A stretch of DNA of 55,201 bases from Zygnema circumcarinatum (taxonomy: Eukaryota > Streptophyta > Zygnematophyceae > Zygnematales > Zygnemataceae). The stretch covers positions 3,533,221 through 3,588,421 of the forward strand of contig CM074807.1 of the NCBI GenBank assembly GCA_037447605.1, in the 5' to 3' direction. The notes under the pieces are model-generated. The model was given only the letters and a program-made list of their open reading frames with translations, made no database searches and was not told the DNA's origin. The position numbers and the translations under genes are program-made. This document shows positions 11,951-23,126 of the stretch, in pieces. Within the stretch, counting starts at the first letter, position 1. Each line of letters starts with the position of its first letter.

Positions 11951-12125
11951 CCTCCCTCGAAGCAAGATTAAGATTAAAATTAAGATTAAGATTAAGATAA
12001 AGATCTTAAGATTTTCAGGTTATTCTACGCGCCCGCCCTTTACAATAAGCCCACCTTCCTAGAACCTTCCTCCCACTCCGCCCTTCGGCAGCTTCCAGGA
12101 AGTAGGAAAGCGGCATCCCTCGGCT

Positions 12126-12173
12126 TGACGTCAACCACCGTTTGATGACGTCATCACACGTTAGTTGACGTCA
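12126..12173. promoter_or_regulatory. Three TGACGTCA palindromes at exact 20-bp spacing
   Basis: TGACGTCA occurs at 12126-12133, 12146-12153 and 12166-12173, so start-to-start spacing is 20 bp twice. The motif is the palindromic CRE/C-box core known to bind bZIP dimers. Flanks differ (TTGACGTCAA, ATGACGTCAT, TTGACGTCAC), so this is not a simple tandem repeat. It lies about 300 bp upstream of the start codon at 12469. Confidence 0.8.
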
Positions 12174-12468
12174 CTCATCGTCCCCTGCGGGACCGCGCCA
12201 AGTCCTGTCAGTCCCCCGGCGTCGTCGCTGCAAGTACGACAAATGTGCCCGCCTGGAGCGCCAGTCCGCCACTGTACGGTCTGCCGGTCGGAGCCGGCCG
12301 GCACTCCCGTCGAAGCCGGCCGACTACCAGATACGTGGCAGAGGCTGATTCGTCGATTTGATAAATGTGGTGTGCCCTTACCCCCCCTGCCTGCACTTAT
12401 AACTCCAATTCTTTTCTCTCCCTTTCTCTCCCTCTCCCTCCCTCTCCTTCTCACTCTCTCTCGCGACC

Positions 12469-15400
12469 ATGCCTATGGCGGACGGCGCCGCGGAGGAGGA
12501 GGTGCGGGGGGCCCCTCCCCCCCCCTCCTCCTCCTCCTCCTCCCTTCACAAGAGGAATGGCGGCTCTGCCAGCGCTCCTCCTCCTCCTCCCCCCTCCATC
12601 CGCCAGCTGGCGCCTCCGCACAGCACCACTGCATGGGACGTCGCCATCGTGACTTTCTATCACATGCTTCCGTTCACGCCGTTTCCGCTCATATTCAACA
12701 TCCTGCTTCTGCAGTGGGGCTACGGGTACCTTCTATGCAGATCGCTGCTTTTACTTCTACGTGCTTGTTTTACATTTGTGGTTTGTGATTAACGCACGTA
12801 GCCCGTTGAAGGATGTAATACGAGCAGCATGCAGGAAAGGCTGGATGTCAGAGCAGCGGCATTTTTCTACATCTTGTGAGAGATATGTTTGATAGGGCAT
12901 ATGTTTTGTTTGTAGTTTGTAGTTTATATCTTGTTTTTACTTTGTAGTTTATAGTTTGTAGTTTTTCCTGGTTTTTTTAAAATGTGTGATATCGTTTCAT
13001 GGTTCGGCATTGGCGTGTGCCCATATTTAAGCAGAAAAGGAACTTCATAGCTTTGCCTTCATCAGCACCTTTCGCCAGGAAGACCTAACTTCAGTTTTTC
13101 TCACTTGTTTCCATGCGTTCATATCACATTTTAGCTCTAACGACATGCCATCTGTTATGGCATTTACAATACTGTAGAGTACATGGATCGCCGTATCTTG
13201 CTTACTCTTGTATCTCACTGACTGCGTCTGGGTTCGTTCCTGAATAATGTTCCGAGCAACCTATTGAACGTTCTAGTTCCACCAATCTCAGTGTGCTGAT
13301 GTGAGGAAACCGCTGACCCTGCATTGACAATGCATGTCTGCATTTCAGGAGATTTGGGTGGTGGGTGCTTGCCATTTTCTTTACCTTCTGCGCCATACTT
13401 TTGGCTCTACCTCCGTTCTACAATCGTTCCTTCCGGCAACGATTACAGGTATGCCCTATAGCTCCAATTTCATGCTCTATCTCATCCTTACCTGATAGGA
13501 GATGGCTGCGTCGCACAATGATTGAGAGAGAGAGGGAGAGGGAGGAAGGAGAGAGAGAGAGGGTGGGTGGGAGGGGAAGGGACAAGGTTGAAGGGATGCA
13601 GGGATTCTACATCGAAGGGATTCTTGTACTTTGCCGACGTCAAAGTTTTAGTCCTTTTGCTATGTATCGATTGAGCATACAATTCTAACCACATACTAAT
13701 CAACTCATTACCTTTCCTTTTGCAGTTTCTTTATGTTGCGTTAGCCCGCTATGTCCCTAAGGCACAGTTCATTGCTCCCACATCTCCAATTCCGCAACAG
13801 TCCTACATCTTTGCCTTTCACCCTCACGGTCGAATGTTTTACTCAAACACAATGATGATCCAATTGGACAACATATGGCGCTACCCCTTTCTTCCAAAAG
13901 GTCAGCCATGCATCAATGGCGTATATTTCATATCATTCTTGTCTTCATAGGCTTACAACTATCTCTTTGTTTCCTAGTTAGACACCGGGTGAAGTTAACC
14001 TCCCTCGTGAATGGACGGCTGGATGGCTCTGCAGGAGATCTCTTTGCAGCGGCAGCCGCAGGATTTTTCTCAGTCCCCTTTCTGAGAAATCTTTTGTACC
14101 TTATCGGAGCAATGCCTGCAAGTCGCAGCAACATTATTAGGCGGCTGAGGCAAGGGCACCATGTACGGAACAGAGCCTGCTACCTAACCCTAGAAACCCT
14201 AAAACTCTACTCTCTACTCTTCTTGTTTGTGAGGAAATTAGGGTTAGGGTTGGAGGGGAGGTAGAGTTTCAAGGTGCTTTTTTCTTGTTTCCTGTCAGTG
14301 TTACTTCCGTAAGTAGAAAGGGTAGAACCCAAGGAAATGTTTTTTCTTATTTGCCCTAAAATCGAAGTCTGAATAAAACTATCACGTGTTGGGGCCCTGT
14401 CTTTCAGGTCGCAATTGTTGTGGGCGGAGTGAAGGAGGTCTGTGTTGGCACGGAGGATGCTGCAGACACTCTCTACCTCCTCAAGAGGTGAGAGAGAGAG
14501 AGCGAGAGAGAGAGAGAGAGAGAGAGAGGGGGCAGAGAGTTTGGGTTTGAAGGCGAAGGCCTCAAGCCTCCCTTTGTGTCGCCAAATTTTGAACGAAAGT
14601 TCATTTGAAAAAGATGAGTTCGATACATGCATAGGCATATGTTAATGACTATCATTGTCAACAACATCATGATCTTTCATTCTGGTTGCTTTTCATGTTT
14701 ATAAACTCCATCATCATATCATAGCCGGTTGATCCAAACTGTGGCTATAAGCATAGGTTGGCTCAGGCTGAGGTTTGGGAAGAAATGGAGAAGCTTACAC
14801 GGTTTCCGAGGGGGGGTTGGGGTTGGGCAGAAAAGGATTCATCAAAATTGCAATAGAGGAGAAAGTGGGCATAATACCCATTTACTGTTTCAATGAGAAC
14901 AAAGTGAGAGGGCTCTCCCTGTGCCCTTTCGCCCCGTAAAAATCCCTAAGCACCTGCTTACCCTGCTTACGCTTAAATCGTGCTTTTGGGGCTCATTTAG
15001 AAAAGATGTCATGGAACTGAATCAGCAGTAGACACGAGTAGGCCTGAGAGTTTGTTTAGTTTTCCTCCTCTCCTCACTTCTTCTTCTCTCCTCTCCTCTC
15101 TTCTCCTCTCCTCACTTCCTCTTGACTTGAATCCGTTATTTTTGTGGAAACAGCTGTTCCGCCATGACCCCAAATGGCTGCTCAAATTTTGGGAAAAAGT
15201 GAACCGCCATGTCAACGTGGGTGTTCCCTTCATGCGCGGAATATGGCAGCTCCCTCTTCCTTTCCGCAGGTCAGAATCTCCTTTAGGGCTTCTAAGACCG
15301 TCGTTTGAAAAGCATACAAATGATTGTTTGTGAAGTTCGTCTATTTTCTCGCTCCCTTTCTAACTCCAAGACAAGGCGAAGTGTGGGGACTGATCTAAAG

Positions 15401-15695
15401 TCATGGTGGGTGTCTTGAATCAGAACTTCGAAACAATGCACTGCCTGCATGTGAAAGCTGGCTAGGTCTTCTTCTCAGTCAGAAGATTGCAGAGAAGGGC
15501 AACCCTAACGGGGGGTGTTATAGTTTCCGTTTCCGTTGCAGGGAGCTTCTCTGTGTTGTGGGAGACCCTATTTTCCCAAGAGAGGGAGAGAGTGTGGACG
15601 AGTTCCACGGGCGGTATGTGACGGAGCTAAAGAACCTTTTCAATAAATACGTGGAGTTCTCTCCGTCGCCTGCCCACAAGCTAGTCATAACTTAG
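12469..15695 (+). CDS. DGAT2: DGAT2-family acyltransferase (8 exons)
   Basis: Predicted acyl-CoA:diacylglycerol O-acyltransferase type 2, an ER membrane enzyme forming triacylglycerol. Exons: 12469-12725, 13349-13448, 13726-13900, 13978-14162, 14408-14487, 14831-14903, 15154-15269, 15542-15695; phases close to a 379-residue protein, normal for the family. After a Pro/Ser-rich N-terminus come two hydrophobic segments (about residues 56-86 and 89-109), then the catalytic HPHG motif at about 151-154 (FAFHPHGRMFYSN), then VAIVVGGVKEV, RKGFIKIAIEEKVGIIPIYCFNEN, and near the C-terminus VVGDPI. Those blocks match the conserved DGAT2 order. HPHG is the form typical of animal and fungal enzymes; land-plant DGAT2 usually has EPHS. 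The usual FGEN is FNEN here, so a related specificity (monoacylglycerol or wax-ester synthesis) is possible. Confidence 0.9.
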
Positions 15696-16775
15696 TCCTG
15701 TAATGGGTAGCAAGCTGACTAGATTGTTCTCTCTTTTTGAAATAGTTCTCTTTGACCTTGCTGGTTAGAAACGAGCTGCCTCCCCTCTCCCTCTCCCTCT
15801 CCCTCTCCCTCTCCCTCGCCCTCTCCCTCCTCATTCCAGTGGAGCATAGATTCAAAGTTAGAATAAGGCCGGAAACCGAAATCGGTAGTAGGCAAATAAT
15901 GTTCCACGCTCTCCTTTGAAGCCCGCAAAGGTTTCAAAGATTGGAGGGGTATAATATCAATAACATTTTCTGTTTTTTTATATGCACATATATATATAAA
16001 TGAGAAGTTTTTGTCTCATTGTGTCGAATGCTGCGCCGCTCGTTCCATACTTTAGGCCACGGCTTTTAACTTTGGCTTTTCTTCACATCATTTCCCACGC
16101 AGCGTTATTCGACTTTTCTCAGCCGAAAGTTATTGCAAAAAAAGTTGAGCTGCGCGGTTTAAGCCAAAAATTATCTGGCAATGGAACACTGCCACGAGCG
16201 ATAATGACTACTTTTTTTTGTGATGAAGCTTTCCAGTGAACCATTTTTTGCCCTGCTTGGCAGTGCCGGGACAGGCAGGCACAGGGGGACCATTGGGTCG
16301 GTGGCCCAGTCACAATGGTTGCCAATAGTTCAGCCATTGGCCCATTGCCCATGGTTGGCAGCCATTACATCCAATGGTTGGCGGGGATCACGGCCAACCT
16401 GGGAAGCATGAAAACGTGGAAACCTCGCTCGAAGACTGCGCTTTGGCAGAATGTATACATAGAACCACGGTGCATTATAAAAATGTATGAATATAAATAC
16501 TCTATTGCTTACTAGAATGAAAACTCACACAATAATAAGTACAGTTGCTTGCATCGTCTGCTGCTTCAACCATCAAGGGACGACAATGGCTCGCTCGAAA
16601 ACTACCCTAATCTCAAGTAAATTCAAACCCTGAAGTTGCCTTGTACACATTTTTTAGAGAGTTAAAGCTGTTAATGAAAAACCCATAAAAATGAACTGAT
16701 ATATTCCCTCCGTAGTTTGCACATCAAAAACCTCCAAATGTAGCCCCCACTGTTTAACCGGCGGATCAAAGCTTT
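15696..16775. other. Convergent intergenic region
   Basis: Lies between the 3' ends of the DGAT2-like and DUF1295 genes. It contains a CCCTCT run (about 15781-15830), an AT-rich stretch near 15980-16000 and a cluster of CCATTGG/CCAATGG palindromes at about 16290-16385. No exon seen. Confidence 0.7.
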
Positions 16776-18885
16776 TCATGGTTCACCGGTCGGCCGAATC
16801 TCGCCACCTTCTGAAATGGATGCTGCTCCTTCAGGAGGAGGAGGAGTATACAGGGTGCCCTCTGCCACGTGGACCGATCAAGAAGCAGCAATCAAGCTAA
16901 CAATAATAAGTAAGCCAGATACGTAGTTCTGTAGATACTTATGACATTCATAAAATTCTGAACAAATGACCAATTCGACCAAGGAACTGACGACACTCAA
17001 CAAAATGCTTAACATTATGTTCAACTGCTCTCGTTGAACGTGATGCTTTATTCAAATCTGCAGCGTAGAAAGTTCTTTTCTTCCTTTTCTATCCAAAAAT
17101 ATGAACCTTGTAAGCTTCCCTCTCTGCTTTCCTCTCTCTCTGCCCCTCTCCACCCCTGTCACGTCCTTTCACGTTCCCTTTTTTCTTCTCTCTCTCTCCC
17201 CGCCTCCTTCCCTTTTTCCTTCTGATGAGACAGTCAGAAGGAGAACCCCTAGTTAATCCATCTCCCCGATTGTCCTTCCTTCTTAAGAGCCAATTTCAAT
17301 TTTTGCTCCCAAACGTTTAGGGCTTCTAATGTCACTTCAGGGCTTCTGACTTACCTGCAGGTGATGGTGGGTTGTTATACATTGGCCATTCGAACAGAAA
17401 GATGAGCTTCAGAGCAGGAGGAATGTTCTTGTAAAGAAAGGGAGGTAACGGAATAAGGGGGCTGTACATCCCCCATAATAAAGAAAACAAAAAAACATGC
17501 AAAACAGAAAACTCATCAGAGCCACGCAGTTTTGTCCGAGCAGGGCTTTCAGAAACTTCGAGGAAGTTACGGTTGCTACGGTTTGAAAGTGTGAGCTCTT
17601 ACGTCTGAGTTTAAACCCTTCAGCTTCGTCTTCCTACATTCTAAAACGAAAAAGAGAACTAAAGGTTGAATGCAGAATGATGCCTTGAATTGATCCCATG
17701 CAAAAGGTGGTGTGGGTTCTGAAATCATCGGGAGCACATTCAGCTCAATTTCAATGACATTCACACAGGGAGTTAAATTTTTCATATGGGTCCTTTCCAC
17801 ACTTAGATAGAAAGAAATTTAGAAGTACCTTGTGCAGGTCTTGTACTCCTTGTAATCTGCCCGGCTGCCATATCTCTTATCTGCCGAAGCCTGCAGGCAA
17901 AAAGAAGGATCAGACCTTGAAAGTAGTAAGTCTTGCTCCATTCCGTGAATAATTTAACAACTGCAAATTTCTTTAGGAAAAAGCATCTATAATGCTTTTC
18001 TCGCAGTTACGTTCTGATCGACCTTACACTTGAAGGTCCCGCTCATGCTTAGTTTTTGCATTGTGTCTATACAGAGGGAATGATTTCACCCCTCCGTCAC
18101 TAAACATCTTCAGTGTCTAAACGGTGTTCGAATGACAAGTTCAAAGGGGCGCTGGGAAGGAGGAAGGGAGGGAGGGAAGAAGAGAGGGAGTGAGCGAGAA
18201 AGTAGTAATAGTTGAGAGAGGGCCCACCTCCAGTAAGGGGATTCCACTGAGAAACAACAACCCTACTGATATGTACAGAGGACTGCAAACCGCACTCCAT
18301 TGCCCTCCCTCCAAAACAGATGTTGAGGAGACGAAGATGCCCCACCACAACAATATCTGCAAAAAGCATCAAAACGTTCAATGTTACATGACTGCATTCC
18401 TTGTAAGCAGCACATCAGCCTTGCGATTTCCCGAGCCTAATCCTCTTCACTAACTGCAGTAGTAGTCAGAGTTATCATCAGCACGTGAAACACTTCCTTG
18501 AGATAGACCCCAATGGGAAGAAGATTGCAGCCAACAGACTTCATTCAAGTTCGGAGTTTGAAGTTTGAAGTTGCAAGTTTCAAAGCTTGCCTCTCCAAAA
18601 TTCATTCAAGTTTGGAGTTTGAAGTTTCAAGTTTCAAAGCTTGCCTCTCCAAAGTAGTTCGGATGTCGCGACCATTTCCACACTCCCACATCGCACCAGT
18701 GACCATTACTCGCAGCATTGTTCTGCTTGTAGGTCAGCTTCTGCTGGTCGGCTGCTGCCTCAATTGAGAGGCCAATGCCCCACATGGTCCACCCCACTAT
18801 ATCTGCTGCTCCAATAAGAGGGTTCCGACTTGTCGCATTCACAAAAGTGACAGGGAGAGAGACCACCCACACCCAGAGAGCCTGC

Positions 18886-18937
<52 letters not shown>

Positions 18938-18967
18938 AAGTGAGAGAGAGAGAGGGAGGGAGAGGGA

Positions 18968-19011
<44 letters not shown>

Positions 19012-19484
19012 GGGGCTGAGGGGTCCGATAAGAAGGTGACTAACTACTTTTCCATCTCGCTATATTTCCACAAAGTTTTCAATTGATTCAGGGCTACTGA
19101 GAAAGAACTGTAAGAAAGGCAAGGAAAAGCAGGATTACCTGATAAATCCAGAAGATGGCAGTGCTCAAAACGCTGTTTCTACTATTGTCAAAGCGCTTGT
19201 CCTCTCCCCAGGACAAAATTCTGAAGATAAGAAACAATTCGCAATTCGCTATAAGGAGTTTGCTTGAACTCTGGGAAAGAGCCGCCAATTTTAGCATTCC
19301 TTTCTTTTTTCTCAGGTATAAAGGAAACTGAGGTTGCATTACCCTTCATAGATATAATCCAAATAGACACCAATTTGGGCTAAGCACAATTTGGAGGAGA
19401 GTGGAGATACCTCATCAGCAGAAAGATGGAGAGACGGAGGCCCCATACCACCACAAAAAGAGACAAAACTGTCTGCAGCAGCCG

Positions 19485-19525
<41 letters not shown>

Positions 19526-19535
19526 NNNNNNNNNN

Positions 19536-19579
<44 letters not shown>

Positions 19580-20590
19580 TGATTAACTCCACATGAAGAA
19601 AAACATCTTCTAGCATTAAAAAAAAAAAAAATAATAATAATAATAAGGTCTTTTTCCGAGTAGATAAATCTCAGTTCTTTTCTCCCTTCCGAATGTCTGT
19701 CACCTTAGAAGAAGCTGAAGAAACAAAATGATCAAGATCAAGGACCAAACGAATTGATTTGAAACCATTTTTCACTATATTTTTTTTTTTTTGTACCTGC
19801 CGGACCGACCACTGTCCCTTAAGGATCGCTGTGAGCAGAGCCAACACCACAAAGTTCGTTCCCCCTAAAAAAAAAAAAAAAAAACCCAAGGGGACGTTTT
19901 TTGTCAGTTTTTATTTTTTTTTAATTGGGATTCACCTTCCAGACGTGAACTCTACATCTTAGGGAACATCATCATCCTGAATCATTTGCATATAACAAAC
20001 GGAAAATGACAGTGAGATTTCCTTTTGTAAAGTTTCGCTATACAAGACGAATAGGACGATTATCGAAAAGGAGTGATAGACATGTAAATACATTAAAATA
20101 TGCAATTTGATTTTTAGGAAGAAGTTTTTTCCTCCAAAATTGTGATATCACAACAGATAAGAAAGGACCCTCCTCCTTACAGGCTTGAAACCAATTACCT
20201 GCAAAGTCCGTGACTTTGTCGAACCGAAAGAAAACTGCAACGGAGAAAAAGCAGAGCTGATAGACAACCTGCACACAGACAGAGGACTTACAATTAAATT
20301 GATTACTTAATTAACTTTATTTATGATATTCAGGGGAGGAAGGGATCGCAGCGATAGCGCTTGCAGCCCCACCAGCAGCACATACAGATGTGATGAGCAG
20401 CCATGCAGAAGCTTACAGAGGAGGGAGGCATCATCGCTTCACTTTAAAACCTTCAAAAGCAACAAACCAACACGATTGAAAAAAAAGCTAAAAAAAAAAG
20501 GCTCATAATCTAATCAGAAAAAAGGCATATATCACTCACCGTGACAATGGCAGTGATCGCCAGATAGTCCTCATCAATGACAAACGCCAT
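16776..20590 (-). CDS. DUF1295 / steroid 5-alpha-reductase-like membrane protein (10 exons)
   Basis: Multi-pass membrane protein of the DUF1295 family, distantly related to steroid 5-alpha reductases and isoprenylcysteine methyltransferases; the substrate is unknown. Exons, in transcript order: 20590-20540, 20268-20199, 19864-19797, 19472-19411, 19220-19139, 18881-18645, 18356-18228, 17890-17829, 17461-17355, 16861-16776. Phases close to 317 residues, the usual length. Family hallmarks: VVWGLRLSIFLLMRILSWGEDKRFD, split across an exon joint (about residues 85-120), the near-invariant RHPNYFGE at about 183-190 followed by ILLWWGIF, then KRYGSRADYKEY and SPLIPLPPFLY. The C-terminus ends in a short Pro/Glu-rich tail. 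The intron after FGE is GC-AG (GAG|GCAAGC), and that splice site lies in a tandem duplication. A 10-N assembly gap falls in an intron. It shares an upstream region with the DPH7 gene. Confidence 0.93.
18535..18655. repeat. Tandem duplication copying an exon end and its GC donor
   Basis: Two adjacent copies of a 55-60-bp block, each containing TTCATTCAAGTT(C/T)GGAGTTTGAAG and ending CAAAGCTTGCCTCTCCAAA. On the minus strand each copy carries TTTGGAGAGGCAAGCTTTG, which is the exon end GGAGAG plus its donor GCAAGC. The exon-proximal copy (near 18645) must be used to encode FGE joined to ILLWW; the second copy lies inside the intron. Confidence 0.85.
18886..19009. repeat. GA-rich microsatellite in an intron
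   Basis: Imperfect GA/GGGA repeat of about 120 bp within the intron between the exons at 19220-19139 and 18881-18645 of the DUF1295 gene. Its coding-strand sense is CT-rich and lies next to the acceptor, where it may serve as an extended polypyrimidine tract. Confidence 0.9.
19488..19574. other. Poly-A runs around a 10-N assembly gap
   Basis: A run of A, ten N (19526-19535), then a further run of A. It sits in an intron of the DUF1295 gene (poly-T on the sense strand, next to an acceptor). The gap length is a placeholder and the true homopolymer length is unknown. Confidence 0.97.
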
Positions 20591-21670
20591 CTTCCCAAGC
20601 CCTAATTTAAGACCTTATTTTCCACCTTCTGGACCTAAGCAGTATTAACTTCGCCTTAAATCCTCCCACTCGAACAAAGGCCCTACAACAGGCTTCAATT
20701 CTCCCTTCCCTCCCTTTCCAGAGATAAAAGGGCGCAAAAGGGGATTCACTTCTTCTCCCGGCGGAGCCCTACAGGTACTGCCCTGCTCGCAACAACAAAG
20801 GGCCTCAACTCAAGTCAAGCTCCAACAGACAAAGCCGCCCCCAGTGCTTCTCCAGCATCCAGGACGTGGACATGCCACGTGGCGTCCCCTTCTCTACCTC
20901 TTCCTCTCTCTTTCCCTCTTCCTCTCCTTTTCTTTTCTCCAACCCTCGCCCTCGCCCTCTCCCTCTCCCTCTTTCCCTTTCTCTGCCCCACTCCCTCTCT
21001 CTGCCCCTCTCCCTCTCTCCCTCTCTCCTCCCTCTCGAAGTCGCACGAGGACACTTGCGTACACGTGGCAAACTGTGATTGGCTGACGTGGCCTGAAAGT
21101 CGGCGCGCCAATAATCGCTAGCGGATGACGGCGAGGACGGGCGGGAGGAAGCTTCCGCGCAGCTTCTGACCGCGGGGGAGGAAGGTGCCCCCCTCCGGGC
21201 CGGGCCATGGCGGAGGGAGAGGGAGAGGGAGAGAGGGGGAGAGGGAGAGAGGGGGAGAGGGAGAGGGAGAGGGAGCCATGGGGACGCCATGGGGACGCCA
21301 TGGGGGGAGCCAGTATACGCGTGAGACGAAGAATTGGGCCTACTGCGGGCAGGCCTTCAGCGAATTGGTGGCTTGCCCCAATGTTATTCAGTTAGGCTGC
21401 AGGTGATGGATGTCTGGGACGGCAGGAGACAGCTTTCTTCGGGGTCAAATCCGTCGATTTGCGAGTCACAGACAGCTTTTGCGAGAGGTACAGGGTTAAT
21501 TCTTAGCGCTATTTTAGTAGCTATTTAGTTAGTTAATTCCGGCTACGACCGAATATGCGGTAAGGCGTTGAGGGAGGTCCGGTTAGGGTTAGGGTTTGAT
21601 GGTATGGTTGAGGTTGTAGGTCAAATGGAGAGGTGAGCGTCTCAATATTGAGGCCTCAATATTGAAGACA
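20591..21670. promoter_or_regulatory. Shared divergent promoter region with G-boxes and a CCAAT box
   Basis: Separates the start codons of the DUF1295 gene (minus) and DPH7 gene (plus). Seen: CACGTG at 20876-20881 and 21062-21067, an inverted CCAAT box GATTGG at 21077-21082 with TGACGTGG immediately after (21084-21091), CT/GA-rich tracts either side (about 20890-21035 and 21207-21275), and TTAGGGTTAGGG at about 21583-21594, roughly 80 bp before the DPH7 ATG. G-boxes and CCAAT boxes are known plant bZIP/bHLH and NF-Y sites; use here is inference. Confidence 0.5.
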
Positions 21671-23126
21671 ATGGCAGAATATTCCTACAATGCTGAGAAG
21701 TACACTCTTGATGGAAATGCAGACAGCGTTGAGTTCTGTCCAAGAGAAGGCTATGAGCATGTGGCGGCTTGCGCTACTTACAATCTGCAGGAGGCTGCGC
21801 AGCCTACGCGATCAGGGCAGATTTACTTGTTCCAGATTTCTCGCGACACTGATGAAGGAGTCGCAAATAAGCTTCAAATGCTGAACACTTCAGGAATTTT
21901 TGACTTAAAATGGTGTCCTCAAGAGCTTTCTACTCCACCGATCCTCGGTCAGGCTTCAGCAGATGGATCCCTTGTGCTGTACTCTCTTGAAGAATTCGAG
22001 GTATCACCTTCAGAAAGCTCTGCTCTCAATCCAACAGATTTTTCCGTGGCTTCCCTGAGAAGTAAAGAGAGAAGTAGAGACATAAGTAGAGTTCAGGCTA
22101 AGGGAGCAGGGAGCGGCTCAAGTGAGGAGCCTCCTCCAGCTTTAAAGCAGCTCTCTTCGGAAATGTGTGGAGATGCAATGTGCCTTTCTCTCGACTGGGA
22201 TCCCTTCTCAGACTCTTCTGAAAGTAGAGTGGTGCTGAGTCGGTCTGACGGATCTCTATGCACGGTAGAGCTGAAGCAGGCGAGTTTAGAACTCGATCGT
22301 GAATGGACTGCTCACACATATGAGGCGTGGATCGCATCTTTTGACAAGTGGAAGCCTCATGTGAGTGATGCTGTCAGTAGCCCTAAATTTCTCGCATCCT
22401 TTCGAGTTATGCCCTCACTGCTAGTGTTTGTCAGAGAGTACTCAATTCCTTACCCTGAAAGAATTCCAACACCTGTTTTTTCTCAGAAAAATATCCTAAT
22501 CATCTTGCTAAGTTTTGCATTGAAGTTTGTGCATTAAACTGTATCAAACACTGTGCTGCATAACTCAGGTTGTCTATTCCGGAGCGGATGACAGCATGTT
22601 CTGCGGTTGGGATCTTCGAGAAGATCTCAGTCGCCCTATTTTCAAAGACCGGTCGGCCCACAGCATGGGGGTATGCTGCGTGCAGAGCAGTCATCTGAAG
22701 GAGCACCTTCTCTGCACAGGAAGCTATGATGAAATGGTTAGGCTTTGGGATGCCCGGCACTTATCTAAGCCCCTCATATCCTCTCAAGTTTCCGTTGGAG
22801 GAGGAGTCTGGAGGCTAAAGTTTCATCCCAGAGATCCCTCTCTCCTTCTGGCTGCGTGCATGCACAACGGTTTTGCCATCCTACAATTGGAATTAGGGTT
22901 AGGGTTAGACATAGGTACTGAAGAGGGGGCTCTAGAGGGAGCTTTTGCAGTTGCAGGGGTAAAAGTTGCAGAGGAATACAAAGGTCATTCTTCATTAGCC
23001 TATGGAGCCGACTGGTATCGAGGACGCTCCGAAATTGGAGTTCCCTGCCAGGGCTTGGTTGCCACGTGCTCATTCTATGACAAATCCTTACATTTCTGGA
23101 AACCACTCACAAAAGCTGCCATGTAA
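21671..23126 (+). CDS. DPH7: Diphthine methyltransferase, WD-repeat protein (2 exons)
   Basis: Predicted DPH7/WDR85 orthologue: removes the methyl ester from methylated diphthine on eukaryotic elongation factor 2, a late step in making diphthamide. Exons 21671-22360 and 22569-23126 join in phase 0 to 415 residues, close to the family norm. The N-terminus has the family opening (TLDGNADSVEFCP), and WD-like blades follow: VVYSGADDSMFCGWD, LLCTGSYDEMVRLWDAR, LVATCSFYDKSLHFWKP. The diagnostic GGGVWRLKFHP block is at about residues 307-317. A Ser-rich insert lies at about 115-165. A TTAGGG-like pair is embedded in the second exon at 22892-22909 and encodes LGLGLD in a loop. Start chosen at the first ATG (MAEYSYN); the in-frame codons before it begin only with TTG. 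Confidence 0.93.

Larger units (their letters stand above)
10628..12468. other. Intergenic: kinase 3' flank, element arm, DGAT2 promoter
   Basis: No gene supported. It holds a 21-bp unit repeated twice in the kinase 3' flank (10648-10689, CTGTGCTCCAACCAAGGAGGG and a one-base variant), a CTT run (about 10976-10995), GATC repeats near 11222, ATGC-rich sequence near 11380, one arm of a dispersed inverted-repeat element (11798-11950), and the TGACGTCA cluster at 12126-12173 ahead of the DGAT2-like gene. Confidence 0.7.

Noticed and set aside
12165-12788. Alternative longer plus frame of 207 codons near the DGAT2 start
   Set aside because: It is out of frame with the HPHG-bearing exons; the 12469 frame joins them in phase.
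19401-19616. Frame with poly-Lys or poly-Phe around the N gap
   Set aside because: Artefact of homopolymer A flanking ten N.
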